A DNA stretch of 64,000 nt from Notospermus geniculatus (lineage: Eukaryota; Nemertea; Pilidiophora; Heteronemertea; Lineidae), in contig NMRB01000015.1 of assembly GCA_002633025.1 (NCBI GenBank), forward strand, positions 821,217 to 885,216, read 5' to 3'. The translations under genes and the position numbers were made by a program. The notes under the pieces were generated by a model. The model had not been told where the DNA came from. It did no database searches and saw only the letters and a list, made by a program, of their open reading frames with translations. Of the stretch, positions 39,170 to 51,900 are shown in pieces; position 1 is the stretch's first letter; each line of letters begins with the position of its first letter.

Positions 39170-39811
39170 AACAGAATTATCAAGAATAGTTTTATTTTAC
39201 ACAAAATGTATTATTTCTAAAAGTACTGGCTTTTGTACAGCATACGTAAGTAGTATTTACAGTGGTTATGAAAAAATAAAGACCTAGGCAGAGTCTAAGA
39301 CCAAGTTGTACAGACCCAACTATACATCTACGCAATACTCAATGCACAAAATGAAGGTCAGACTTTTAGAAACGGAATTTGACAACATGACCTCCACAGT
39401 GAGAGAACTAACTTCAATTCACACATAAGTAATCCTTCCTACATCTCTGAGGAAACATGTGGGGGAAGTATTAACTGTTGTCAAATTCAGCATTTCAAAG
39501 GACTGAAATGAACTCAACTGACACTTAGGACAAGAGCAGCTGGCAGAAAATGTTACAATGTCAATTACAAAATTGCTACATTTTGTACACTATCTCATAC
39601 TATTGCATCTACTCGACCTTTTCCTCCTTACGCGCACCACGATGTTCATGTCAACGGAACGATACAGTGCTGTTGCCATAAACTAACCAGCACTGAGTGT
39701 ATCGATGGAAATTGGGGAAAGAAAGTTGTACCAAGGGCAACATAAGCCACTTGTCAGGTCATCCAGGAAACCTGGCATCATAGACCCTTGAAGGTGGTGG
39801 GAAGCTAGATA

Positions 39812-40015
39812 CATATGTGACCCATGCCAGCAAAATGAGTTGGAATGCACAGAGAAGACCCAAAGTGTACCAACGGATTGTTGATTTCAGTATTGTCTGG
39901 CCATTGTGAAATTTGACTCTTTCAATTTCTAGAGTTGTTCTCAGGTGTCATGTTGAGTCTTCTTTCCGGCGCATTCCGACTCATTTTGGTGGCACGGGTC
40001 ACATGTGGATTTCGG
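39812..40015. mobile_element. TGACCC-type MITE, copy 1 of 3
   Basis: The ends are inverted: ATGTGACCCATGCCAGCAAA on the left, and a right end that reads in reverse complement ATGTGACCCGTGCCACCAAA. The rest of each arm (AATGAGTCGGAATGC with variants) also matches. Total length is about 204 bp. The interior contains the shared phrase CAAATTTCACAATGGCCAGA in inverted orientation relative to copies 2 and 3. It lies in the probable 3' UTR. Confidence 0.8.
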
Positions 40016-40586
40016 TCTGAGCTGAAAAAAAACATCTGTGGAACAATTGCAGTACCACAAGTACATAAGTCAAAGGATTTTTTTCAGCCACCCACAACAA
40101 CGGAGGAACAGTAACATTAACAGGACCCAAGCACAAGCTCCTACTTCGTAACTATACATGTGAATACACGCTGGCCTTTCCATCAGACCCATTAAAAGCC
40201 GGAGCATGACTTCAATTATTACAATACAAGATGATCAATTCGTAGAAAAATACCAAGACTTCATGGAAATGATAAATACAACAACATGCTATGCCCACTG
40301 ATGACCATTTACTGTAAACCCCCAAATATTTACAGTCATCAAATTAAGCACTGTGGGGAGTCACAATCTCAGTGTCGGTTAATCAACGATCTGAAGACTG
40401 TCCAACAGTATTGTAATTGCAATTACATTTTGTTCTTGTTGGTGATCCGCTGGTCACAAAAAAGCATATGAAGAGAAAGGTACAGATATATCCTACGGTT
40501 TCTCAAACCAACCTCTTGATCTCCATCAAAGCCCTCCACAACCGTGGATAAACGAGGGTTACCATGCAGGAATATAATTTTTCTTC

Positions 40587-40821
40587 CAATAGACTCTATC
40601 ACTCCAATAGAGCGCAGCACCTGACAGGTAGCTAGCTAAGCCTTCAGCGTCACGGCGTCCCGTGCCCCATTCTGAACGCGGTGACGTCACTCGAAAAACC
40701 TGACTTGTTTCAGCGATCATGACGTCGTCTCACGTCAAGATGTCATGGAATGAGTACGGGATGTCGTGACGCTGTAGTATCCGTCAGGTGCTGCGCTCTT
40801 TTGGAGTGATATAGTCTATTG
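40587..40821. mobile_element. Foldback element, 39-bp inverted ends
   Basis: 40587-40625 and 40783-40821 are inverted copies, 39 bp with two mismatches, starting CAATAGACTCTATCACTCCA. The loop of about 157 bp has several GTGACG/CATGAC words. It lies downstream of the KMT2E-like stop codon. Confidence 0.75.
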
Positions 40822-41740
40822 CCCAGGTCAGGAGTGAAAGAATATACTTGGTCTCAACAAGTACCGGTAAACTAAAATGAGTATATCATACAGGATCAAC
40901 CCTACACTCATTCAGGAACTGAGGTCGGTATACAATTACAAAGACATTTACATACCTTACCCACAGGCCAGGTAGATGCATTCCAAATTTGTCACACTTG
41001 ATCCAGTGCTATTGCTGACCTGAAACACTGGAAACTGGCGACAGATCACGCAAGTACTCTAAGAAGCAATGCAAACCAAGAGCCCGAATCAGTTTATTTA
41101 ACAGTACCGGTACTTCCTACCAAACAACAATAAATTTTGTCAGAACACAGCTAAATATTTTCCAAAACATTGAGAAACCGAGAACGAAGGAAACATATTT
41201 CAAAATACAACAGCACTTGACACAATTTTCCAATTTGTTGTCTGGCTATCAACTTCCTCATCCTGAAAGAAAATGCTGCTGAAACTATAGGCTGTTTCTT
41301 GAAGAAAATCCATCATTTATATTCTGCTGAATATGGCAAAAATAGTGGGATACCAGAGCATTCAAGCGAAAACCCATCTTATGAAACATTTCACAGTGAA
41401 AATTTCCATAATTTCCATCTCCTAGATGAAGTAGAGCCTTTCTTTCTCCTTAGGGAATTTGCAAATAAATAAAAACAGCACAATTCACAAAAACATGAAA
41501 AAAAATTGAAGGCCTGCCCCCACAGAGTCTCGATAAGACTGGTAATTACATGAAAATATAGATTTCATTGAGGAATCTACACAGGCTCTATTCACCTCAT
41601 TGAGAAAATGAGGCAAATCCCCAAGTTGAAAAGAAGTCAACTGAAGGTCTTGCTTGACAAACCCCAACAACGCAGCATTTTCTATATCTGTAGCCCATAT
41701 GACTTGTGGCCTGTGCTTTCGCCCAGCATTTCTGGCGATC

Positions 41741-42158
41741 TCGTACCCAGAGATTCGTTACGCTCCGGCCGAGATTATAAGTTGCTCCACTAATCTCTGG
41801 AGACAGCTGGCCATTTCACGCCTTACATGTGATTTGTGGCATCGTGCAATTTTAGACCGAATTTTAACCACAGATGCATTGAAATGACTTACTTGAGTAT
41901 AAAACGTTATACGCAAAAATGTCCTTAGTAGGAAGGTTTTTATGATGGATCTGTTGTATTTATTGAGGACAACCCACAGCACTACTTGGCACATCATATA
42001 AACTTGGAGTGAAACAGTCAAAAATTAGTGTATGTTCATGCGCCGTGTGTAACACAAGTGCCTTGGACACCCCGAAGTAGTATGTAGCCGTCTCCAGAGA
42101 TTAGTGGAGTGACAATCTGATCAACCTCGGCTCAAGCGTAACGAATCTCTGGGTACGA
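41741..42158. mobile_element. Foldback element, about 65-bp inverted ends
   Basis: The left arm starts TCGTACCCAGAGATTCGTTA at 41741 and runs to about 41804, ending CTAATCTCTGGAGAC. The right arm 42090-42158 carries the same blocks inverted, with a few mismatches and small indels. The interior of about 285 bp includes an AATAAA on the minus strand. Confidence 0.75.
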
Positions 42159-42379
42159 TATTGCATTTCTGGGACATCAAATACTACATCAATTTTTCAC
42201 CAAAAATTCTTCTTCACTTGAAAATGGCACAACAAATTCTAAGAAACAGAGACCTTTCACAGTCAAGAACTGGAACTATAACAACTGATGCATGATAAAA
42301 TGCACAGAATATGAATCACCTAATTGTGATTGATCAGGTTGCACTATGTACAATGAAATATTTACAATGATGAAACGTT

Positions 42380-42930
42380 TCAGTCGCGGTCACGGTGTTT
42401 ATGGTGAGAACGGTCCTTGCGATCTCGAGAATAACCACCGCTGTTATTTCGATACTTTTGTTTCTGATACCCTGAAGAGTTTTGCTGGGGTGGTGGTGGC
42501 GGTGGTATCTGCTGCTGGTTATTATAATTATTATAATTTTGCCATCCTTGTGGTGGGGCGGAATTACTCGCCGGGGGTCCCATTTGTCCATTCGGTGGTG
42601 GCGTCACAAACTGACCCGCGCTTTGCCCAAACTGTTGCTGCTGGTTGAAATTACTTGAACCAAACTGACCCTGCGAAAAGTTCTGCTGGTACGCTTGACC
42701 CTGAAAGCCTTGGTCCTGCCCCGGTTGCCCAGTGGATGATGACGTTGGAAATGCATTAGGCTGCCCATTGTATCCTTGGTTCTGGTTAAAAGACGGTGCC
42801 TGCTGTCCAGGTGGGAAACTAACTGGCGGTGTTGCCGGTGAGAATGGGGCAGCATTCTGGTTGAAGTTTGTTGGCTGATGAATAGGAGGCGTCTGTGGGT
42901 AAGCTTGGTTCTGAACTGGTCCTACATTAC
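42380..42930 (-). CDS. KMT2E: Exon V, terminal: Q/G/N/P-rich tail and stop codon
   Basis: Residues about 1823-2005. The acceptor is TTGCAG before 42930. The first two thirds are rich in Gln, Asn, Gly, Phe, Tyr and Pro (repeats such as [16 protein letters not shown] and [10 protein letters not shown]), resembling a prion-like domain. The last 35 or so residues turn basic (YQKQKYRNN, then [15 protein letters not shown]) before TGA. Human KMT2E is Pro/His/Gln-rich at its C-terminus but, as far as I recall, lacks an RD/RS-type ending. Confidence 0.9.
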
Positions 42931-45900
42931 CTGCAATGCAAAGAATCAGTGATGATTCTCTGTAAGCATTACAATTACGAACTCTTATTTGTGACCCGGC
43001 ACAGCAAAATGAGTCGGAATGCGCACAGAAGAAGACCGAAGATGACACCACTCCAGACAACTGTAACAGAAACTGACGAAGTCAAATTTCACAATGGGCA
43101 GAAAATCCTGAAATCAACCGTTGGCATCACCTTGGACATGTTGGGTCGTCTTCTGTGCGCATTCCGACTCATTTTGCTGTGCCGGGTCACATTTTTGTAA
43201 AGACAGAGGGACAATGATTTCACACTTACTTGGGAAGTTGTTGAACTGAGGTTGCGCCTGTCCACCTTGCTGTGCAGTGAACGGCTGCACTGACATCAAA
43301 GGTGGTATCTTCGCCTTGACAGGTGACCGAGTACCATTTGCTCCCATCATGCCTTGTGGTAATGTCGGAGGTGGAGGAACAGGCTGAGGAACCGATGCTC
43401 GTGGTTTGTTAGACATCTGCGCACCCTTGAAGACTGCTGCCACGGCTTTCAGGATTTCAGGGTCGACAGACTTCAGGACATCAGTACTGGTGCTGGTGCT
43501 AGATGCATCTGTCGAGGAGAAAAAAACATTTAGGAAGGCAGAACGACAGACAGTTAAAGTTACAATATAAAATTCTTAAGTAGGCCCACCCAATGGGTAG
43601 CCTAGCCCACTGCCTCAATAGGTGTCACTAGTGGTTAAACCGACATCCCAGTCCTGAAATATCCCACACAAAAGGCGTCCATTGTATAGGACCGGGTTTT
43701 GGTGTGCTGCCATCTATCTAGCTAGGATCCCCATTTGATCTGTTTCATACTTCCTCTCAATGGCATCCACTAACCATTATTATGGTTCATGTCGAAGAGT
43801 TAAACCATGAAACTATCACGAATCAAACATCAAGAGTGAATTTTGAATATTCATGATCAAATTGACAGGGCCCTCTTTCCCATCTCTCCATCCTCGTGAT
43901 GAAACAAAAGACACAATCCCCATGGACCATGCTCCCCCATATGAGCGAAGACACAGCATTTTGGGCAGACCTTTACCAGGTCAGTAACTCAATACAGCAC
44001 CCTCCCCTTTGTCATGTCGACCCTTGGAATGCACATTTATGGACGAGACACTCGGAGAAACTGGAAATATGACCAGCACTCTCCAGTACTATCACATGTC
44101 AAAACAATCCTTTTGACATGATACGTAGCCACCGAACTGCCACGATCAATGTCAGAAGTACCCTCGACTAAAGCAACATCATGGACTGAAGTGGATCCGG
44201 AAAGATGAGATGCTGTAACTGCGTCGTTATGGGCACCCAAACCATAAATGTACCACAGCGGCAAGCTCGGTTGGGAATTCAGGGGTCTGTATTTCAAGCC
44301 AGAATTTGAAGGAGGATCAAAATGTCATCCGTGCCAACGATGGCAAATACTGAGCAGTTTTTCCAAACGGAAACCCTTTCAGTCAGATTGATACAACTAA
44401 TTTGCATCATGTCCTTTCAACATGACAGTCACCAAGTGCCCCAAAGACAAGTAGACAAACTAGGTCAAGGGAGTTAAAAATATATGCAGCAAACAGTGTC
44501 GACAGTGACTCTGATGGTATGAACATCTTTTGTTTGACATTCATCAAGCCGGATGATCAACCTTCATCACACAACAGATACCGCTTGCCAAAAGCACAGC
44601 GGAAACAGAAATTGGATGAGCTCCAACGGGCGTTAAAGGTCTTGCTTTCAAATGTTCCCCTTCTATCATGCACGTGATAGGTCACAGGTTGGCAACAGAC
44701 ACATTTTGGCCAGCGTCTCATGGGAACATCCGGTTGGTTCTCAGGTGTCCATGCCAAAAGAACAAGCTCAGGCTGGTGAAGAGACCTCTCAACATGAACA
44801 AGAAAACACTCGAGGAAGAAAGACAATGCCTGAAGTCTACTTTCATTCTACCAACAGGGTTCTGACGTTCCCTCCTTGATACTAAAATGTGTTTGAGTTG
44901 CCTCTCATCCCTGACAGCCATGGTTTGCTTACCTTCGGCTGCAGATGTACAATTTGAGCAAACAGAGTGAACGACCTGATATCATCCTTGAAAAGAGAAG
45001 AACCCTCGAATTCAGCTAGGGTTGAACTACAAATCTGACAGTGACCTATCTTCATCCCAACGCCAGACACACAGGCCAAGATGGCTTTGTGATCGAAATT
45101 AGTTCATGTTTTCACCAAAAGTGTTGCTCTCTAGACTCTACTCAAGCCGGCAAGATAATAATACAGTACAGGTCACAATTGACATCCCTACGGCTTCGCG
45201 TAAGTTACTCGTAAGTTACGAGTAACTTACGCGTAACTCACGGCTTTGGTTTCGCGTAACTCACTGCGTAACTCGCCCAAATCGCGCAACTCGCCTCGTA
45301 AATCACTGCGTAACTAGCAAAATTTGCGTAACTCACCGCGTAACTCACCTCGTAAGTTACGCGTAACATAGCTCGTGAGTTGTTGCGTAAGTTACGAGTG
45401 ACTTGCGCATAACTTAACGCGAATTTAAGGATGTCAATTGTGACCTGTACTGTATGTACACAAGTCCCAGTCAGCCATGTTCAGAGTCATCCATGCTCTT
45501 TACAACAACGGCATTAACAACCAAAGAGGAAGGGGATACGACCAAGTTTCAATCATGGACAGAGCAGGGCCGATTTCACAAAGGGTGTTTAAGACTTAGA
45601 CGCATGTAACTTCACTAAATGCATGCACTTCCACCATGCATTTGGCGAAGTTACACGCGTCAGTCTTAAACACCCTTTGTGAAATCGGCCCCTTGTGTGT
45701 GGTAGAGAAAGTGGTTTGCAACAGAGTTTAATGAAACCTTAGGCGCAGCTGTCCAGTAGTATTCGAAATTTGAAAATAACAGTGGTAAGCTGCTTGAAAC
45801 TTGTGCAGGAACTATCCTACTGGTTAATAATCTAACTACCAAACCAAGAGACAATGACAAGGGACTCAGCTGTAGCAAAGTGGCCGAATTCTCAGGGTCA

Positions 45901-48900
45901 ATGACCAATAACATGACTGATTTGAAATGGGTTATAATAACTAACACAAGTGTTAAACACGGCACACTCACCATCGGTTAATGGTAGCTTCCCAGATAGT
46001 GCTGTTGTGGACACACGAGATAGACTACCCATGCTCGTAGGAGGAGGTGGGGGTGGGGGTGTACTCGGGAGTCTCCGCCTCGCTTGGCACTCTAGAACAA
46101 GGAGATGAAGACTCATAAGCACTTGTGCTAATAATGTGCCGCATGTGAAGGATCTCCTGATCAATCATGGAAGGTTGGGACTGATCAGGGTACCCTCGGC
46201 GGGCTGCACCACTAAGTAGCACCATACAGCATATGCCCGCATGACTCTGAGACTTGCTAAATGCACCGGCTTTAGAACCCAAAGTACCATCATTTGTTAA
46301 CCACAGCCAGTAAAATTGACAAAGATTCTTCCAAATGAAACAAACTACATGTAGATCCCCTGCAATTTTATCAATTCATCAAGGATCGGACAAGGAAAGG
46401 AGCCCCACAGAACTCACACCAGTCTCAGAGTCGAGAGTCATAAGCCATATGAAATAAATTCATTAGCTCTCTGAAAATGACCAAGAAAATAGCCAAAGGA
46501 CAGATACAAAGAATTGCACAACTAAGCCGAAGTTTATAGCAAATTTATCTGGTTCACTAACGATGCACTTCTCAGAATCAGAGCTGACCGACCAACTGAC
46601 CAACAGGTATGGCGCTTGATTTTATCATAAGTCAAGAACAGTAACTATTTATTCTGAGCAGATGATTGCACTTCCCCTGGCTTTCACTTACGATGATTTT
46701 TGATCACATTTAGCACCGTCGATGGTGGTAATTCCAAGAACAGCGGAGAGCAATTTTCGTATGAGTTCCTCTAAACAACGCAAGTGATCAACGTGCTTCC
46801 GGCCACGAAGATGTCGAGCAACCCCTTGTGCTGATCATGATGCAGCCGGTGTAACCTCACCAGCTATCGACGCGTAAAATCAGCCGGCGTCAGCAAAGAA
46901 TAGAACAGCCTCAAGAGAGTGATAATCACGATCTTGTTAAGTGCCTGGCGTTAATCTTAGAAGCGTCGTTAACATGCGAGGCAGCATCCTCACGATTATT
47001 GGCGGAGTAATCCCGCTAAATGTTTTATCAAAATAATCATCGACAATGTATGTTCACCTGATGGCTCGATGGCGCCAGGAGGGTGGTTTTTTGGTCTGGG
47101 CGGCCAGTCGCCGGCTGAAATTGCTGGCCATGAGCCAGCAAGTAATAAAACGCCGTCAGTTTGTGTAATGGAATTAAACCACAATGAGATTCCTGAGTGG
47201 GGAGATCAAGGACGATTTTATCTTCAGCAACAATCGGAGCTATTTAAAGCGCGTGACTAATGGTATATGTGTTCTGAGTAAGGAGAACTACCAGGAAAAG
47301 TAGGTCTCGCAGAAAGTGACCCGGTGATGCGGGGTTTGGACATTACCAATGAAGCATGAGAAAGTCAGCAATGACCTGATGGCATAAACTTGACGAAACT
47401 TTACAATGAAATGTGCGTCAAAGGTTTGAGTCAGGGCAAAGGGTGCTTGATTGTAATTACGAATATGAAGGACATTGTTTACATCTATGTTTCCATGATT
47501 CTGTGTAGCCATTTAGTCAGCGAATCGATCAGTCATCTTTGATTCCGACATTTGCAGTTTAGGAACTCAAGATCTTGTGTAGGTTAAGGTGCTTAGGCTA
47601 CGACCTCCTGGCACGTCAGCCACACAACCTGAGATTGAGAAGTGCATCTCTTTATCCCAAATAACACCAGAGAAGATAGAAATATTACAAAATAAATCAC
47701 CAATGTGTGTTAAGTTTACAAAAGAAACAACAATCCTGCTGAAACGGGTGACTTGACTTTTGTGTTAAGGCCGTTTTAGATCAAAAGTTTTCTGCAACGA
47801 TGCTTGCAGCAGGTAAGTTGATGGAACCTGTCAGCAAGAAAGTGAAGTGGATAACCTATGTCTCCTCTTTTCCATCAGCTTCATTCACAATGGGTATAGC
47901 CTGCAACTTCCACGCAACAATGCATGGCATTAAGGCACCTTTGAATCTCAAGTCAAGTATCCTCCAAAACGGCCTTTCCACAAACAGGACATTATCTGTA
48001 AAGTTTGGTTTGATTCAAAGCAATCAACTCACCATTTTTCTTATCTTCGTCGTCGTCCTCTGCATCAACACCAAATTCACGCTTCAGCCGCTCAGCAAGG
48101 CTCTGTTCCCTCACACGTTCCACTGATGTTGGTTGACTCCATTTAGGATCTGCTGGATCTGGAACAATAAGGTACAGAAATTTACTTAAGAGAGGTCAAG
48201 AAAAGATGTGCCATGAAATCGGGACCGTAATCAAAATGGATCCGTGACTTGACCCGTCAAGGGAAGATCATGCAAATGTCACGAAACCAACACAGCCAAT
48301 GGACTACATGTAGCAAGGGAAGATGCCAAGCCCAGTCCACACTATCCAAGGCACATCGTCTCATCATGATTGGAGACTTGCAGCCTACTTCGTACTAGTC
48401 CCACGACCAGGGGTGTCCAGATTGTGCTATTCGTAAGTAGCCCACTTGCAAAAGAAGGTCTTCACAAAGCACTCCCTACAGGCGGGACCGTACAACCAAC
48501 TGCACTAAATTTCAGCCTGCAGATAGTTTTGCCATAAGGAACCCGCACACAAAGTTTCAAGATTCTTCGTCAAGCAGAAGAAAGAGGCCACTCATGTTCA
48601 TAACAAAGTCAAAAGACGATGATGGACGACAGATGCTGCATTATGGTAATAGCTCGCCTTGCCGAATATAGCCTGTAGTCCAAATATAACTAGCAGCCCA
48701 AAATGAAAAGAAGGATCTTGGCAAGATTCCATACAAGGGCACAAACCAGCTAATCGCCTGAACAGAAGCCAATGAGGTTCTGTTCTTTCTAAGTAAAATA
48801 ACACAGTGCGGCAAGTTCTTGGACCGAAATCGCTGGAGCTGGATCAAGGAAGCTGGCCAATATCTTAATCAATCTGAACAACACTGAAACAATCATCAAG

Positions 48901-51900
48901 TGGACCCCGTTGATTGTTAAGAAAACAAAAACACACTTTCAAATTACTGTTGAGTCACACTGGAGCCAAGAGACCGCTAATTGCTATTTATATCGAGGTA
49001 GTCCACGACGAAGGGTAAGATCAAGGAAGCAAAGAGGTATTTTCACACGAAAGGAGCTGAAGGCTTTTGTATGAGTCAGCCAAGAGGTGGCCATCGAGTG
49101 GAATCAAGAGGACATTATCGCGTTAAGTAAGCTAATCGAGCATCAAGTGTTGGCTGATTCTGCGTAAAGCAGCTGACCAGGCCGCCAGAATGGAGCCAAG
49201 CAAATGGAAGATGGTGTCACTCTTTCAGCGCTTTCGTTAGACATTTTCAAGAAACTGAAAGCCCAGTTACTCAAAATATAGCTGTCATTCAAAGTATACT
49301 GGTCAAGACCTTTTCACAAAGCCCCATCCCTTAGGACCAGTAGATCCATAAGCCACAACGCAAGAAGAAAGGCACACATAAGTTTCGTTTGAGGACTAGG
49401 GATTGTGCAGAGGTTGTAAAGAGTCTTTGACCCAACACCACTGTACCACAGGTCAACTATTACCCCACCATTTCGACACCTACACTGGCAAGGAAAGCGT
49501 GGCTTATTCCACAGTCAGTGATCATCTACAGCCCACAATAAGCTCTCCAAACGAAGCTCACCGTGAAAACGGGTGCTCCAATTTTGAAGAAGACGGTACA
49601 TGAGACCTGTCTGAGTGCGGGGGAACGTGAGGAGATTACAGAAGGAATTGTGGCATTAGGTCAAGTGGTTTAACACCATCTGAAGACCCTGACCACCAAG
49701 CAGCACTGGTGGAAACAGAAGGTGAAGGAGGGTGCTTGGAATCTGGTTCAAATATGTAGGCAGTAACAAGCACTGAAGGCGAAGTGCAGTGAAATCTCCG
49801 CCTACCCTGATGCTGACTCTAAGAAGGAAAAGAGAAATGGATCTCAAGTGAGAAAATCAGAAGTATAACCTAATAGCATAATCAGACATGGTAAGGGGCA
49901 CCCCCTCATAATATATAATCTATTTGAAATTGACCATGCAATTGATCGGATGTTGCTGTCACCGAGCCAGCCTAGTTCCCAGTCGGAATCAAAATCCGTC
50001 AAATGTGAATTTTGTACCCGCCAGATGCGGGTACAAAGGTGAATTGCGTGCGTTGTCTTTTGAATATCCCCACTGGNCCCCCCCCCCCCCCCCCGGATCC
50101 GGGCCTGCCTGTGTTAAATTTGAAAACAGAGATTTAAGCAGGCATAATACATACTCGATGGCTTTGGTTTGTAGTCACACCCCAGACAGTTGGGGAACAT
50201 GTTGACTTGTCAATCCACGTGAGAGGGGGGTTTTCCATGCATCCTTAATCTTCCAAAATGAAGAAACGCTAGGGTTGTTATCAGTATTTCACACTAACAG
50301 ACTAACAATACATGCAACACTAATACACATACAGTATTTCGATTTTTCTGGCCTGGGCTGGACCCATTTCTACGACTTTGAGGAGAGTTGCAGGAGATGA
50401 GATTCTTCACAGGTGACATATAATGCTGGGGCAATTGGATGGATGGAAATAATTCATGGTCAGAACTGTTGATATGATGACATTTCAATCTGGCCACGAA
50501 CCAGGGATTGCGATACAATATATTGATTGCCACAAGTTCTGCAGTAGGATTATCCTCGCAACAATATCAGCAGGTGAAGACGTGGACACAGACGAACGGC
50601 ACCAGAGTAATCCAGCGTCAGACTGATTTACACGCCAACAGATCAGAATCAAAAGTCACTTTTAACCCCCCACAGATGATGAAGAATATATCAACATAAA
50701 GTTATGGATTGGATGACTGTAAGAAAATGCTAGGGTGATTGGTCTCATGTTTTTTTGTACCACTGACAATTTTGAGACCTCTGTACAGTTGGAAATACCT
50801 TACTTTAAACTCCTGAAAGGGAAAGCAACATGTACCAACAAAAAAGACAACGTACTTGACAAAGACGATAGACACAGAAATAAATGACTGTAGATCCTAT
50901 GCCAAAGCCTAGGCATCACAGAAGAGACTGAACTGGAACTGATGAATGACCCAATAAAATAAATATGCAGGAAGATATTTCCAGTCAAAATACCCTTGTA
51001 ATTGTAGTTACAACTTGGAGGGATCAGCTCAACGGACACTAGACAATGAGAACCCAGAAATCTTGAATGTTTGATTCTTTGCAGTTCCCCAACATAATAA
51101 TCACGATAATGCAGACGGATCTCAGAAACTGGCATCTATAATCTCATGTGCTGCCATCTATCCTAACGCAACAGAACAAACATGTAACAGGTGTGACCTG
51201 ACACCCTATGTAGTGAAACAATGTCTTGCCTGGACCACTCAGCCCCTCTGGTCATGTCCACTGGGCTCGAGGCCTTTCACACAGTTTGACTCATAGGTCA
51301 AACTATCTCAAAGGTATTTAGATTGACGACGTTAACTTGGAACTAAAATAGCTGAAGAGACACCATTCTTCTAACCCCCATAGCAATATCACTTTGGACT
51401 TGGCCTACCTTTGAAGGGGGATCGGTCCATCTCACCACTTGGGCTTGCCGAATCAAAGAGAGGGAGAGGAGCAAGGCTGACCGTTGGTGTGTTGATTCTT
51501 GGTGATGATCCGAATGAGACTGTCGTTGGCGTCTTTGTTGGTGTGGAGCTGGCACTGTTACTGCAACTGCTGCTGCTCTTTTCACGCATTCGTTTGCGAT
51601 ATTCTAGTAAAGACACCTGCAAAGTAGAGGGCAAGTTTCCATCAGTGCTATTGATGACTGAGGCCAGGTACCTAACACTCACAGGTACTAGAAGTAATCC
51701 CCAAGAAAACTGTCCCACATTTTTTGTGAAATTCTCACCAGCCACGTCAGGAAAATGTATGTCACACCCTGAAATGAAAAGAGACTTACCTTCTTCTTCT
51801 GCGGCTGGACAGGGGGACTGTAACACGCTTGTGATGCATGAGCAGATGATGATGGTCCAGATGTTGATGATGGCAAATCACCAAATGGGGATGAGCGTAC

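Larger units (their letters stand above)
39170..42379 (-). other. Probable 3' UTR and downstream region of the KMT2E-like gene
   Basis: This is sequence downstream of the stop codon at 42380-42382. Candidate polyadenylation signals on the minus strand (AATAAA) lie at 41959-41964, 41093-41098 and 39191-39196. The first lies inside a foldback element. The true 3' end cannot be chosen from sequence alone. The region contains three foldback elements but no other open frame with recognisable content. Confidence 0.35.
43509..45971 (-). other. Intron between exons T and U
   Basis: About 2.5 kb. It holds the dispersed repeat at 43585-43740 and the two foldback elements at 45161 and 45567. Other open frames in it (for example 44037-44297 and 44557-44826 minus) have no conserved motif or matching splice phase. 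Confidence 0.7.
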
